A stretch of DNA of 64,000 nt, taken from Fragilaria radians (Eukaryota > Bacillariophyta > Fragilariophyceae > Fragilariales > Fragilariaceae). A program made the translations under genes and the position numbers. Location of the stretch: assembly GCA_900642245.1 (NCBI GenBank), contig CAAAJI010000060.1:24670-88669 (forward strand), written 5' to 3'. Positions 23,777-35,200 of the stretch are shown in pieces (positions within the stretch are counted from its first letter, which is position 1; each line of letters begins with the position of its first letter). The notes below the pieces were generated by a model. It had not been told where the DNA came from and searched no databases. It saw only the letters and a list, made by a program, of their open reading frames with translations.

Positions 23777-24892
23777 TTACGTTATCTTGACTTTCTTCGA
23801 TTCGGTTTCTCGAGATGATCTCTCATTGTTGACATGGTCACAAGTAGGAAGGTTACGTTTCTTCCCTTTGCCCCCCTTTGATCCTTTTCGGTGGTCTGCG
23901 ATCCCTCCTGTAGATGATAAGGAAGATGATTTTGATACTGAAGTAATTCGTGTCATTTGATACAAATGACATTCCAATTGTCTTCCCCATGAACATTCTG
24001 GAATATTCTCAAGTTCATGAGACAGATCATGCATTTGCCATCCATACCTAGCAGCCTTACGATGGAACAATTGATGGGAATCCTCGCATCGGATTTGAAC
24101 ACAAAGATAGACTATTGTCTGATCGTTGGAGACATCCCGTAATGTCCTCAATAAGGGAGATACTAATGTGGGAGAAAATATGACATCTGTCCCCACAATC
24201 GTATCAAAGTATGGTTGTTGTTGTTTTTGTTGACGTTGTGACGAAGAGGATGCAAGATTTAGTGAAACTAATTTCTTTTTTTTCCATCGCCAATCCAATA
24301 TTTGTGCCTGACAGCGGTGTATTATAGGTCTGCTCTCTATGCTTTGAATAGAAGGAGTGTCCTTGATTTGTTGGAAAAATCGTTCTAAATTTGCCTGTAA
24401 ATGAGTAAAAACTTCTTCTGTTTCTGTGAGGACAACTTCATCACATGCATTCGAAGCAAACAAGGTTAAGCCTAATAAGCCACAGCCTGCCCCAACCTCC
24501 AAGACTCTTCCCCATGATGATCGACGAATATTTTGCACATAGAGCATGTAACTTATCAACAAATAGGATGTTTCCCATACAATTCCACCAGTATGATTTC
24601 CACAAGCTGTGACATCTTGTTGCACCGAAACGACAATTGGGGAATTAGGCGACAACTCCTTCTTGCTTTGTCCAATAGAACCTGTAGAATTTCCCCCCTT
24701 GGTTGCACTTCTTCCAGGTTCTACTTCTTCTTCTTTAAGACGATATCCCACTGTTGTTGCATTCGCTAACTCAAAGAAGGCTAACGATAAATCTTCTTCG
24801 GTGTATTGGTTACGTATCACATCTTGAAATATTAAGAGAGTGTCGTGTCGATTGGACTTTTGACCTGGACTCATGTTTAGTTTGATCAACAA
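23777..24892 (-). CDS. METTL21-like (methyltransferase family 16) protein
   Basis: Intronless, 371 residues. The SAM-binding motif I is LEVGAGCGLLGL (131-142), preceded by GGIVWETSYLLISYML, the W-E-S/T helix typical of family 16 methyltransferases. The acidic end of strand 2 is VVLTE (about 153-157). The post-motif GTDVIFSP (about 233-240) corresponds to the [D/E]xxY/F active-site loop. Family members methylate lysines of chaperones and translation factors, so a protein substrate is likely; which one cannot be told. An insert at about 55-85 and a Lys/Ser-rich tail from about 325, possibly a nuclear signal, are not part of the core. The start at 24892 has a second Met six codons later. Confidence 0.85.
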   Translation of the reverse strand: MLIKLNMSPGQKSNRHDTLLIFQDVIRNQYTEEDLSLAFFELANATTVGYRLKEEEVEPGRSATKGGNSTGSIGQSKKELSPNSPIVVSVQQDVTACGNHTGGIVWETSYLLISYMLYVQNIRRSSWGRVLEVGAGCGLLGLTLFASNACDEVVLTETEEVFTHLQANLERFFQQIKDTPSIQSIESRPIIHRCQAQILDWRWKKKKLVSLNLASSSSQRQQKQQQPYFDTIVGTDVIFSPTLVSPLLRTLRDVSNDQTIVYLCVQIRCEDSHQLFHRKAARYGWQMHDLSHELENIPECSWGRQLECHLYQMTRITSVSKSSSLSSTGGIADHRKGSKGGKGKKRNLPTCDHVNNERSSRETESKKVKIT

Positions 24893-25716
24893 TAATTTCT
24901 CTCGAGATGACAGTACCGCACTCGTTTTCGGCCTATTTTCTTGCTAGGGGCATACATGTTCATTTGATGCTGTAACTGCCTGGCCCTAGTTTAGGTGTTT
25001 CTCTCTTCAAAACACAACATACATCAATCTAATCATGTATGGATGCTTTTACCTCAAAATCTAGGCTCATCCGATGAAAAACTTTCTATTGATCTCATTT
25101 AGGAAATTGAAAATGTCCCGATATATAACTAGATAAGGTACTTATTGATCAAGAAATTGTAGTTAGCAGTTAATCCTCTTGTGTATGCTTGCATTACATG
25201 TATTATAGAGATTTCAGAGCATATGTGCAAGGTACATCATACTGTCATTTGAAAACCTTCTAGATGGACCTAAGAAGCATTAAAAATTCTCCGTCCATAT
25301 AGGTGGTGTTGAAGTTGTTGTTGATGCCCTAAAAGTTACAATAGATGACGCATTACCCTTACTTCAAACCACCAAGTGTAATGGCTTTGCTAGGTATTTT
25401 GTATCCATTGCATCATTTGATTTTCCCCCCGCAATTTATGAAATGCACAGAAAATTAATTTTGAAACTCAGCAATACCAAGGCATTGAAGCAATAATACT
25501 AAACTTAACGTTATGAAATCTGTATTTTTATGGTTACGCACTACTTGGATAAGACACTTAGGACATTTTTGAATTCTGGATTTTTCATCCAACAACACGA
25601 CATATTTTGACTTTTCATCAATCTTCCTTGTTCAACACATACGAAAACACATAATGGTAGCCACACTTGTATGTACATCATTTGCCAATCATGGTAGCTC
25701 TGCAATTGGTCATTTG
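24893..25716. other. intergenic, no gene seen
   Basis: Promoter side of the methyltransferase and downstream side of the kinase. No motif-bearing frame. Confidence 0.45.
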
Positions 25717-26943
25717 CTATATTTTCAACATCACAGCGCCATTCACATTCTGTTCAATATCTTGCTGGGCCCCAAGAATCGTACAAGGATTCGGAATTCG
25801 AAATCTGGACATCCCGTCGGTGTTTGATGAAATCTCTATCTGAATACGTTCCAAATAGGCACACACCTCGACCATAGTTAGTCGCTCCCAAATTTCATGA
25901 GCCCAAGCCTTGGAAAGTAAATACTTGATGCTATCAAGTAACGCACAAGACAAATTGGGCCTTTGAAATTCTTCACAAACAAGTTTTTGATACGTTTCCC
26001 GCGTCATACCCTCGAATGGCTTCTCTAGAGATAAACACTCCCAAAAAAGAACCGCCCAACTATAGGTATCTGCCTTTTGATTGTAGTCCCGTCCAAGAAC
26101 TACTTCAGGAGCCATGTAACGTAAGGTACCACATTTACCACTCATGGAAAACGTGTCATTGACATTGGTACAGGTTGTTGGAAGTTCACGAGACAATCCA
26201 AAGTCAAAAACTTTCACAGTGCCGTGTTCATCGAATCCCACATTATCTGCTTTCAAATCTCGATAAATGATATTCTTACTATGTATGTACTCCAAGGCAG
26301 ACGCAATTTGATAATTGATTTTCACACGATCCAATAGCTGTTCCAAACCATCCAACCCTGAATTATTTTTCGTAGCTTTCAAAGTGGGTTTCGCTCTGAG
26401 CGTTTTCCAATATTCTATTCGTTCACCTAGAGTTTCATTGAGTCGTTCAAGGACTAAAAAAAACGAATCATGGCTACCGTGAAGGAATGCCGAAATGCCT
26501 CCATCAGTCCAACCATGTAATCTCACTATATTTGGATGACGAAGGTGACTAAGAAGATGGCCTTCAACGACCAGATCAGCGGCCTGGAAACAGAATACTT
26601 GTGGGTCTGACATTTTGATACTCTTCAGGTGCTTCATGACATATTTTTTCTTTTTCCAATCGTTGTCTGGGAACCTGGCATCAGATGGACTTGATATGTA
26701 TTGTAGTTCGCCATTTCTCTCGATATGGAGAATTTCATAAACTTCGGAAAATTCACCTTTTCCCAACAGATCTCCAATAACTACCTCCTTCCGTAAAAAT
26801 TTCCCACGAATAGAATCGTTTTCAATCCAAGGTAACTGAAACAACTTGCTGCGACGGAGAACCTCATCGACTCGTTGCGATACTTTTATCACCATTGCTC
26901 TTGCAACATTTAGTGGATATTTTGGGTGTTGATATTCAATCAT
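25717..26943 (-). CDS. protein kinase, TKL-like, intronless
   Basis: Single exon, 408 residues. Glycine loop LGKGEFSEV (60-68), lysine K104 in YVMKHLK, glutamate E127 in DLVVEGHLL, catalytic loop YRDLKADN (227-234), DFG 247-249, APE 278-280 (RYMAPEV). All catalytic residues are present; Tyr replaces the His of HRD. It shares layout and wording with the kinase at 4275-5963: [Y]xxKHL, DLVxE, LxHPNIVxLxG, xFDFGL[AS]RE, then SWAVLFWE/SYGIMLWE and KPF[KE]GM. Its inserts are shorter. The two are probably paralogues of one algal kinase family. No membrane or regulatory domain is visible. Confidence 0.9.
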   Translation of the reverse strand: MIEYQHPKYPLNVARAMVIKVSQRVDEVLRRSKLFQLPWIENDSIRGKFLRKEVVIGDLLGKGEFSEVYEILHIERNGELQYISSPSDARFPDNDWKKKKYVMKHLKSIKMSDPQVFCFQAADLVVEGHLLSHLRHPNIVRLHGWTDGGISAFLHGSHDSFFLVLERLNETLGERIEYWKTLRAKPTLKATKNNSGLDGLEQLLDRVKINYQIASALEYIHSKNIIYRDLKADNVGFDEHGTVKVFDFGLSRELPTTCTNVNDTFSMSGKCGTLRYMAPEVVLGRDYNQKADTYSWAVLFWECLSLEKPFEGMTRETYQKLVCEEFQRPNLSCALLDSIKYLLSKAWAHEIWERLTMVEVCAYLERIQIEISSNTDGMSRFRIPNPCTILGAQQDIEQNVNGAVMLKI

Positions 26944-29281
26944 GGTAATAGTTGTTATAAGACTAGGTCAATGTAGGCTGAATAGGAATTTGAATCATGA
27001 GTTTCGATTGACTTCTCTACTCACATACGCCCGTGGAAGGATTTTGAGTATGGCAAGCGTTCGAGTCAGTCGTTTACAATTTTTCCAGAAATTTCCTTAG
27101 CTTTGTATGTATTCACTGTCACAAGACATGCAGAGCGAAAATTTTGTTTCCCGCCTCTGAGTTTCAGACAGCATTCGGCGATTTTTTCCAAACGATAATC
27201 AGAGAACAGTGAACGTAGAATTGAAAACCTACTGACGTTATTTTTCATTCATCCAATTACAAGCTGCGATGATACATATGGAAACATTTTCGACTTCGTG
27301 TACTGCAGAAAATTCCTAACGACCATGAACTCACCTGTTGAATTATTTGAAGATTTTAGCAGTTGGCGCAGATGTAAGTATTTAATAAACTATTTTTCTA
27401 TATTGAACATTGTGGATCAAATTATTGGAGGATCTTGAATGTGCTTTCCATCTACCCTCTCAAGTCCAAAAGACTGTCACATTTCCGCATGTGAAGCGTA
27501 TAAAAATAACCTAATTTTGGAAACTTACGTGACTACAAAAGGTTGTCATATCTAAGGTTCTATTTATTTTTCTTGGTTTCACACGTTAGTACACATAAAT
27601 GTGGTATTTATATCATCAATGTAAAAATGGAACTGCATTGTTGATTTGTTAGATTAAACCAGTTCTAAGTTGAGCTCTAGATTGTTTGATTTTGCTACCC
27701 CATATGTAAAGCAACTTTCTTTTATTCATACAAAAATGCATAAACGCAAATAGTTGGCAAATTTTATTTATATACTGTTATTGTCCAAGTTCTAATATAG
27801 CCTTGAGAATTCTGCTTTTCAGGCCGCAATACACATTTGACATCTTTTGCACAGGAATTGGTTATCATTATTTTATAATTTACAACGAAAATTCAGAATT
27901 TTGATGAACATGGAAGACACTATATTTGCGATACAATTAGACTTTTTTTGACACAGGACAATGCTATAACCTTATTAATTTTTGGTTGGTAAGCTTTATT
28001 TCTAGCGACTTTATAGCGTCGAACAAACACAATGCAGTTGATTGTTCGGAATTTTGGGGACTTGAGTACTCGAAGGCAAAATCAGAACTTGTTCTGTATT
28101 AGTTCCATTTTCTGTTATAAATCCCAAATCGCAATGATTTATCTTTGTAACGGTCAATCACATTCATTCACGGTCATTTTCATCTGTTAGTTGCCGTGAA
28201 AAGAGCAACGGTAAATTGATTGGAAGGCAAATGAATTAGTCAATAGGAAAGGGGAATATGTTGTTGGTGATTGCTGGAGGTAAAATATGTTTTCAACTAA
28301 CCATCTTCTTGGAAAGACCCAGAGGTGTTCAATGAAATTATGAATTTAGACAAAGAAGAAGCATTTAACTTTGCTGCGAATTTGAAATGAGTTGGAAGTC
28401 ATACTTCAGTCCAAAATGGTATACTAGCTTTCGGCCATTCATTCGGTAACTCATTGGTGTTCTTGATGCTGGTAGTATCAATTAAGAAGTGTTGTTATCT
28501 TGGCGAGTACTTAATCATTTTTTCCATTAATGACTCTAGTGCCATCTACGACACCATTACTCTGATAACTTAATTTGATCGTACTTCCAATTCAATACTC
28601 CCAATACCATGAAGCACGTCAAATCTAGATTGACCTTACTTCCGTTTGCACTTTGATTACCTCAAACGAGGCGTTATGGGAGGATTTCTAACTTTATTCC
28701 CTTCATTTTTAGAGAGTAACTATGGCAAGTCTTTTTGAATTCTTTACGCTGAATTTTCGAATCATTGAACTCTATCCTGGCTTTGGTTAATTCCAAATTG
28801 TAAGCCCTTATTTTAGGAAGGAGACTAATCTTAATACTCAAAGCAATTTTAAATCTTTAGTTGAGAAGTGCATTCTGCTCTACGGTAGACTTAAAACTAT
28901 ATCAAGGCAATATTATAATCTATTTTTACCTTTACTTCTTTCTAGTCTTGGTTGATCTTGGAACTTCTCTCAAGAGATGTTCTCTGGGATCATCTTGACT
29001 TCTCTTGAAGTTTTGATCTTGTTCCTAAGCTTCTTCCCCAACTGCTTAGTTAAGTTGCTTCAACTTGTCAAGAAGGACAAGTTGGTAATCTCTAAGGATA
29101 AGTTAGTTTAGACCTTCAACTCTTTCTATTTAAACAGTTGTTTTTCTAACTTTGATTTTAGTTAGATTATTATGATAGCCGTCTTAGATTAGATCCGGTT
29201 CTGGATTGTATAAGGATACTTTCCATTTATAAGCAATAGTTATGCCTCACTAATTTATCATAGTAAATTTTTGGTCAATAT
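26944..29281. other. gene-free AT-rich region left of the gap
   Basis: No supported coding region on either strand. The last ~400 bases before the gap (about 28900-29280) contain repeated purine/pyrimidine wording such as TTGATCTTGGAACTTCTCTC and a CTATTTAAA box, which would fit a retrotransposon LTR. I found no second copy in the window. Confidence 0.45.
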
Positions 29282-29351
29282 NNNNNNNNNNNNNNNNNNN
29301 NNNNNNNNNNNNNNNNNNNNNNNNNNNNNNNNNNNNNNNNNNNNNNNNNNN
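29282..29351. other. assembly gap (70 N)
   Basis: Seventy consecutive N. The first bases after it are CACACACAT, so the break may lie at a CA microsatellite or in a collapsed repeat. True length is unknown. Confidence 0.99.
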
Positions 29352-30641
29352 CACACACATCTCTTAGTTTAATATAACATTATTTAAACTGTTATTCCTT
29401 ACAACCTATTGTGTTAGGGATTGGCTTCTTGATCCTAGTCAAGGTAGGTCACATTCCTTTATTAGCTTTGTGAGCATAGCAAATCTGAAGTTTGTAAGCA
29501 CATTATGATATAGCTGGAGGATAAAAATTACCTCCTTATTTTTTGCCCTTATTTTTGATGATTCTTGTTTAGTTTATTGCACGTTTGAATGAACGTCACT
29601 CATTATTCTACCTCAAGAAATGTTGAAATACCTAGTGCCGTTTCTCACTGAAAAATGATGATCAAAGCATCAAAACATGACCTGGCTTTGCCTTTCTTTT
29701 TGTTCTGGATTAAATGGAATGTTGCCAGTTTCCGATTCTTATGCAATGGAGGCTTCAAATTAGTTATTGTTCTGGCATGAAAAATAGAGCATTACCATAT
29801 CGATGCTAATGTTGATGGTCAAATCACGAGGACATTTTTTCATTGCAAAAATGCAACAACAATTCTTGAAAAAATGCTTTGACACCGGCAAGCTCCCATT
29901 ACAACTTTTTCACACACTGATGAGATGTAAGGTGTAGATTCCTTTGCTCTAAACTTAAGAAAGTTAACTATATAGCATTCATAATAAATGCATAAAATTT
30001 AAATAAAGTACCTTTATGAAACGAAATCGACACAAACAGTTTTTCATTACAAAATCCGAACAAAGAGTTGTATCCTATACGTACAGATTCTAACTGACTA
30101 CACCAAAGATTACACCAATGATAATTTCGATTGTTTTTTCACGCCTTCACCCTTGACATTCGTATTCTTGGCCTATAGACCAAGACTGTTTTGTCTCTGT
30201 GGACTGCACCAATCTAGTGGATTTACCTGAAATGCCACATTCAACATTTGTTTCATGTTTTGACATTTCTTCACATCCACATTTCAAATCATCATTGACA
30301 TTGACGCCGGAAACGTGATTTCATTAATTCATGGCATGCAATCGTTTTCAGAGATTTGACTTTAAGCTAGATTTGTCTAAAGAGATTTAAAATCATGCCA
30401 CTAATTGGTTTTGTTTCTTCGTAGACCAATTAAAATTGATAATTTTTTGTATCGATTTCATTAGAGCCATTCCTCATGTAAAAATCATCACACCTATCCA
30501 AAATGCTAGTCCTTATGGAAATAAGATCTCGCTAAAAATATTGCAGCCTAATGAAGAAAAAGAAATGACAATTTCCATCGAATAAAGAAAACCTCGTATC
30601 CTAGCATCGATTCCGAGATTAATTGCCTTATATAAGTCAAT
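29352..30641. other. gene-free region right of the gap
   Basis: No supported gene. Presumed downstream sequence of the 1273-residue protein at the right end. Confidence 0.45.
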
Positions 30642-33600
30642 CTAACATTCGATGGATGGATTTTCCAGTTTTAACAAGGAATCCAAAATTCTGCGAAAAT
30701 CAGTTAGCTGCTCAACGAGCTTTTCCCACTGCCCTTTGTTTTGTCGGACGTTGAATTCTAGTTGATTTCGATTACCTCGAAGATAAACATCTTCGTTTCT
30801 AACCCATGGAGCAATTACCGTTTCTTCTCTTCCCATCGCATCAAATAGCACAATTTGAGAGGAGGTCACTGTTGCATTTGAAAGCCTCGTTCGTTTCAAA
30901 ATTTGCTTGCCATTTGATTTCATACAAAATCGAAATAGCTTGTTGCCTGTTGGGATCCAGTCAAGACTGACTCTCGGGGTGGAAGTCCCGCATACAGTTT
31001 TAAACACTGACGCTTTATACGCAGGAGGAACCCAAAAGGGGGCTTCAGATCGACCAATAAGCGGTCTTCCCATAGCCGGAGCACATAGATAATCTTTGTC
31101 AATTAAAGGGATAAAATACATAACCAAAACTCCTAATCCCAAAATAAACAACGCATCCACAAAGCACAGCCTAGGATTCAATCTGAAAGCGGAAGAAACA
31201 GATGAAAACTCATTGTCCTGAGGGCATGTCGTAATCGGGTGAAGTTCAATACCCTTGGATGTGTTAACAACTATCATAATGGGAATATTTCCATACAGCC
31301 GATTCTCACCAATTGCGTGCGATCCATTCACTCTATCATTTTGCAACGACCCATGACTTGATTCTTTTGAAAACTTTGCATTTGCCTTGTTGATTAGATC
31401 AATGTAAAATGTTGATGTAAACGCCCTGCGTAATGCTTCATAGCTAGTGAATTCTATACTTCTCTTCAAAAGAGATATCATAAGAAACGTGGAATTTAGA
31501 GCGTTGGTCATGCAGAATTCCGGGCTGACTATTGAAGAACATGTACGATGAATACCATGATCACTCAAAAAACCCTTTTCGTCTTCCAGCTTAATCGCAC
31601 CGACACCAAAGGATTCATCAAATATTTGCATTGGAAGCTCTGTCCCGTGGAATGCTTCCCCATTGCTATGTTGATCTAACTCAATGCTAGTAGATATCAC
31701 TGTTGCTTGAACTTGAGGTGACTTCTCAATTGAAGAACAAGTCGATGAATCATTGTCATCCATACAGGCCAATTCTTCGCATCTTTGCTGGAGTCGTTGC
31801 TTCAAAGCAGAACCAATGATTGCAGTAGTACTTCCTGAGTCTGCAGCCTCCTGATCTTCAACTAGCTGCTTGGCATCGTTTAGCCAAACATGAATAAGCC
31901 GCGTTGGCGTAGTATCGTTGATCAAACTCAATTGATTTAATGCTTTTGAAATTGCTCTCCTCCCAGCATTGTTGCTTTGAAATTTGTGGTCATCATTGAT
32001 CATTGTCGCTTTACATGCTTCTTTTGATTCCACCTTGGATAAGAGATTTCTGCAATCATCCCATTTACGACATGGCACATTTTTGACGCATAGCAATTGC
32101 GGTTGATTTGAATCTTCACGATCAAAGATATTCTCAGGAGGCTCTGTGATACCCATATTAGATTGAAATCCATGATCTCCGGGCCACGGTGGCTCCATGG
32201 TTGTTGACGTTGATACTTTTTCTTCATATTTTCTTGGAGGTAAAAAGGCAATCAAATCCGCATTAAGGCTAGCACATGTAAAGCTTTCTTGATTCAAGAA
32301 AGGTTTCTCCTTTAAGCCTTCGACCATTTGCACGGAACTCCCATTCGAATGAGAATCATGTTCCTCAAATTGGCCTTGATCCAGGAACAAGACGGATGGA
32401 ATTAATGGAGATATTGTCGTCCTTTCAACATCTTTCTTTAACTCGATCAATGGTTGTATATCCGGTGACAAATGTAGTGATAAGGATGTATCCCATGGAT
32501 CATCATTTGACTTGTAAGAAGACTTTTCCTCCAATGCTTTGATTCCAGATTTAACCCCAGTTGGTGATCCTTCGTGCAAAGTTTCGTTCAGCATGGGTGA
32601 CTGCCCACGTAAACTCGTTTCAGGACAATCATATATCACCGCTTGCAGAATTTCCGAAACATCAAGTCTTGCTGCTGTTGACTGGTGGGAATCAGCTGGA
32701 TGGTCCTTAACATTTTTGAAGGGTTCTGTTTGTGTCTTCACCAAAGACTGATAACTTGATTCTAACTTTTTCTCAGAATTTCCCGAAAAATCCAAGTGCT
32801 CTTCTATACATTTCCTGTTGTCATGTGAGGTTTCTGCCGCTTGAAACATAGGAAGCTCCTCGCTCTTTGTAACATTCATGTCAACAGATATCTCTGCAGA
32901 TGCATTGCCACGTTTCTTGTGAAACCATCTTTCAATTTCTCTTCTTCTATTACGAGGATGCAGTTGCAATGATTCCACAGGAATCAGTGTTGACTTATTT
33001 GCATCTTGGAATGGAGACAATTTATTGACATTCACTTCCTCAGTCGTACAGATTGGCGAAGAATTCGTAATCAAATCACAGACTACCCCACCTCTATCTT
33101 TTTCTACTTCCATCACAAAATTTCCCCCTGATTCCTGTTCAATGCAATTTCTCAAATCACACAAATCCTGATTTCCAGAGCAGTGCATTACAATGTCGGG
33201 TGCTCGAGGCGAAGTGTTCCCTTTGCCACTGATCTCGATATGACCACTGTGCAGAACAGTCTCTACGTCGGGCTTTATCGACGCTTGAGCAAGATTAGAA
33301 GTTACATCTTTGGTGATATCTTTCTTGTCTAGACAATCAGAATTTCTAGTCTGATCGATATCCAAAGGAATGACAATCATCAGTTGGGAGGTAGTATCTT
33401 GTTTTTCAGACGAAAAGTTATTGTCATCGATGTCCTTTACACGCTTAGTTATGAATTCGCTATCATCGATGGTATGCTTGGATGAAAACGTGTTGTCTAA
33501 TGATAACTTTTCAGATTGAAGACGATCAGATCGTGGCAAAGTTGTTGATGTTGCCGTGTCGACTGGTAAATCTGAATGCAATTCATGTATTTTATCCTCA

Positions 33601-34463
33601 TGACTTGGAATTACATGATCATGAGTCGGTGCATGGGATTGGATTGCTATCGGTCTATCATCAGGAGTCTTCGTCGCTGATACACTGCAAATACCTGTAT
33701 TTCCAACTGATTCAAGCAATGTGTTAGAATTCGATTTGGCTACACAGGTTTCAGTCGATACTAATGGAGGAGAATATGAAACTTTCGTAGGAATATTCTT
33801 TACTTCCTTTTCCGGTGGTTGATTTATAGGCAACCTGGAGGACTTACGACTCATTGCTGCTTGATTGGAAGCATCCGTGCCCGTATCAGATGAGGTAAGA
33901 GACTTTTCGTCCGGACGGGATCGATTCGACGTTTTAGATGTGCTAGCCTTTAATCGATTTTTTGAGAAAAGACGTGAAAAAGAAAACGAAGTTATGGGTT
34001 TCACTTCTTCGGTAGAAATGATTTTGGCTTTTTTAGGATTGCGGGGTTTTGGTTGTTGTTGTGGAATGGATTTTTGTTTCAAATTGCGTGTCTGCTCCGA
34101 TGATACAACTGATGCGGATAGAGCAACGGCATCCTTTCGTTCCCATTCTTTCAAGATTCGATCTGGATCGCAGCGATAAAAGTATCTTTGCCAAAAATCA
34201 TCTCGTGTGACACGAAGTGGAACAAGTGTTTTAAAGTAATGACCAATCGTATCGGCATTATCTCGACAGAGAGCAGCACATTCTTCACGACGTTTGAAGA
34301 TAGTCCTGTAATATTGCGCTTTATAAGCCTTCTTTTCTTCTAATTCTTCCGTAGTATAAACTTTTGATTTATCCCATAAGGGTTCTGTATAGGTAGCTTC
34401 ACGGGCCTTTCGAGCTGAAACTTCTTCAAGTGCAGCAGCGACTCTTGTGGAAGAGACAACCAT
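30642..34463 (-). CDS. large BSD-domain-like protein with C-terminal membrane segment
   Basis: One uninterrupted exon of 1273 residues. Residues about 60-105 look like a BSD domain, with the hallmark Phe-Trp pair in VTRDDFWQRYFYR (85-97). BSD domains occur in TFIIH p62 and in membrane-trafficking proteins. The next ~900 residues are polar, Ser/Thr/Asp/Glu-rich and probably disordered. Near residues 1100-1125 there is one strongly hydrophobic stretch (FVDALFILGLGVLVMYFIPL) that could span a membrane. The C-terminal ~150 residues are again folded-looking (FWVPPAYKASVF, LDWIPTGNKLFRF) and unknown to me. Repeated N-terminal Arg/Lys/Glu suggests a helical start. The intact reading frame shows the gene is real; function unknown. 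Confidence 0.8.
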   Translation of the reverse strand: MVVSSTRVAAALEEVSARKAREATYTEPLWDKSKVYTTEELEEKKAYKAQYYRTIFKRREECAALCRDNADTIGHYFKTLVPLRVTRDDFWQRYFYRCDPDRILKEWERKDAVALSASVVSSEQTRNLKQKSIPQQQPKPRNPKKAKIISTEEVKPITSFSFSRLFSKNRLKASTSKTSNRSRPDEKSLTSSDTGTDASNQAAMSRKSSRLPINQPPEKEVKNIPTKVSYSPPLVSTETCVAKSNSNTLLESVGNTGICSVSATKTPDDRPIAIQSHAPTHDHVIPSHEDKIHELHSDLPVDTATSTTLPRSDRLQSEKLSLDNTFSSKHTIDDSEFITKRVKDIDDNNFSSEKQDTTSQLMIVIPLDIDQTRNSDCLDKKDITKDVTSNLAQASIKPDVETVLHSGHIEISGKGNTSPRAPDIVMHCSGNQDLCDLRNCIEQESGGNFVMEVEKDRGGVVCDLITNSSPICTTEEVNVNKLSPFQDANKSTLIPVESLQLHPRNRRREIERWFHKKRGNASAEISVDMNVTKSEELPMFQAAETSHDNRKCIEEHLDFSGNSEKKLESSYQSLVKTQTEPFKNVKDHPADSHQSTAARLDVSEILQAVIYDCPETSLRGQSPMLNETLHEGSPTGVKSGIKALEEKSSYKSNDDPWDTSLSLHLSPDIQPLIELKKDVERTTISPLIPSVLFLDQGQFEEHDSHSNGSSVQMVEGLKEKPFLNQESFTCASLNADLIAFLPPRKYEEKVSTSTTMEPPWPGDHGFQSNMGITEPPENIFDREDSNQPQLLCVKNVPCRKWDDCRNLLSKVESKEACKATMINDDHKFQSNNAGRRAISKALNQLSLINDTTPTRLIHVWLNDAKQLVEDQEAADSGSTTAIIGSALKQRLQQRCEELACMDDNDSSTCSSIEKSPQVQATVISTSIELDQHSNGEAFHGTELPMQIFDESFGVGAIKLEDEKGFLSDHGIHRTCSSIVSPEFCMTNALNSTFLMISLLKRSIEFTSYEALRRAFTSTFYIDLINKANAKFSKESSHGSLQNDRVNGSHAIGENRLYGNIPIMIVVNTSKGIELHPITTCPQDNEFSSVSSAFRLNPRLCFVDALFILGLGVLVMYFIPLIDKDYLCAPAMGRPLIGRSEAPFWVPPAYKASVFKTVCGTSTPRVSLDWIPTGNKLFRFCMKSNGKQILKRTRLSNATVTSSQIVLFDAMGREETVIAPWVRNEDVYLRGNRNQLEFNVRQNKGQWEKLVEQLTDFRRILDSLLKLENPSIEC

Positions 34464-35200
34464 AGTTGAGTGATGTGTAGGAAATATGACAAATTATACA
34501 AAGCCAAAAATGATCCACAGAGTTGCCCAATTTTGGTGAAGATGATCGTCACTAATATTGTATTCCTCCAAAGACTAAATTCTTAGATAACTAATTTAGT
34601 TCACTTTTTGTTGACGTTGCAAAGGAAACTATTCTGATGATAGGGTTCTTACTGTCTTGTGAGCAAATATTTCGAAATATTTCATGACGCATTCCCTCTA
34701 GTCCACATGATTATGATCATGTGGAAAACACGTTCGTATCCTAATGAAATATTCGAAAACCTCAAATGATGAGTTGTTGGCAGTATGTGTCCGATTTGAT
34801 ATCCAAATTTTGTGGTTAACTCCAGCCAGTCATTCTTTGGATAACAGGCAGACGATCGAACTCAAACCCACGAAAAAACTGTCTTGGATCGAATTAAGAG
34901 CAGATACTTGAATCTTGATCAAAATGTAGAAAAAATGTCAGGTAGAGCAAATCGATTTTTGAGCTACTACTTAATGCATATTGTTTATCATGTCATGAAT
35001 TCTAGAAACTCGAAATCAACTCCCCCTAAAACATGCTGCATACCCACTAACACTCCTCCTGGTTTTCAAATTCAACCAAATCAGAAGCTGCCTTTACCTT
35101 TATTTCAAATCCAATGTTTATCCATTCCATTCCATTGAGTATTAGGATCAATCTTGAATCCTCTTCCTTTGGTTCCAACATAGTATTTTAGCACTCTCGA
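34464..35200. other. intergenic, promoter of the large gene
   Basis: Upstream of the BSD-like gene and adjoining the Copia remnant. The ATGATTATGATCAT region around 34707 is a short imperfect palindrome. No gene seen. Confidence 0.4.

Noticed and set aside
34840..34900. Possible tRNA-like B-box (GAGTTCGATC on the minus strand)
   Set aside because: No matching A-box, acceptor stem or anticodon arm could be drawn around it.
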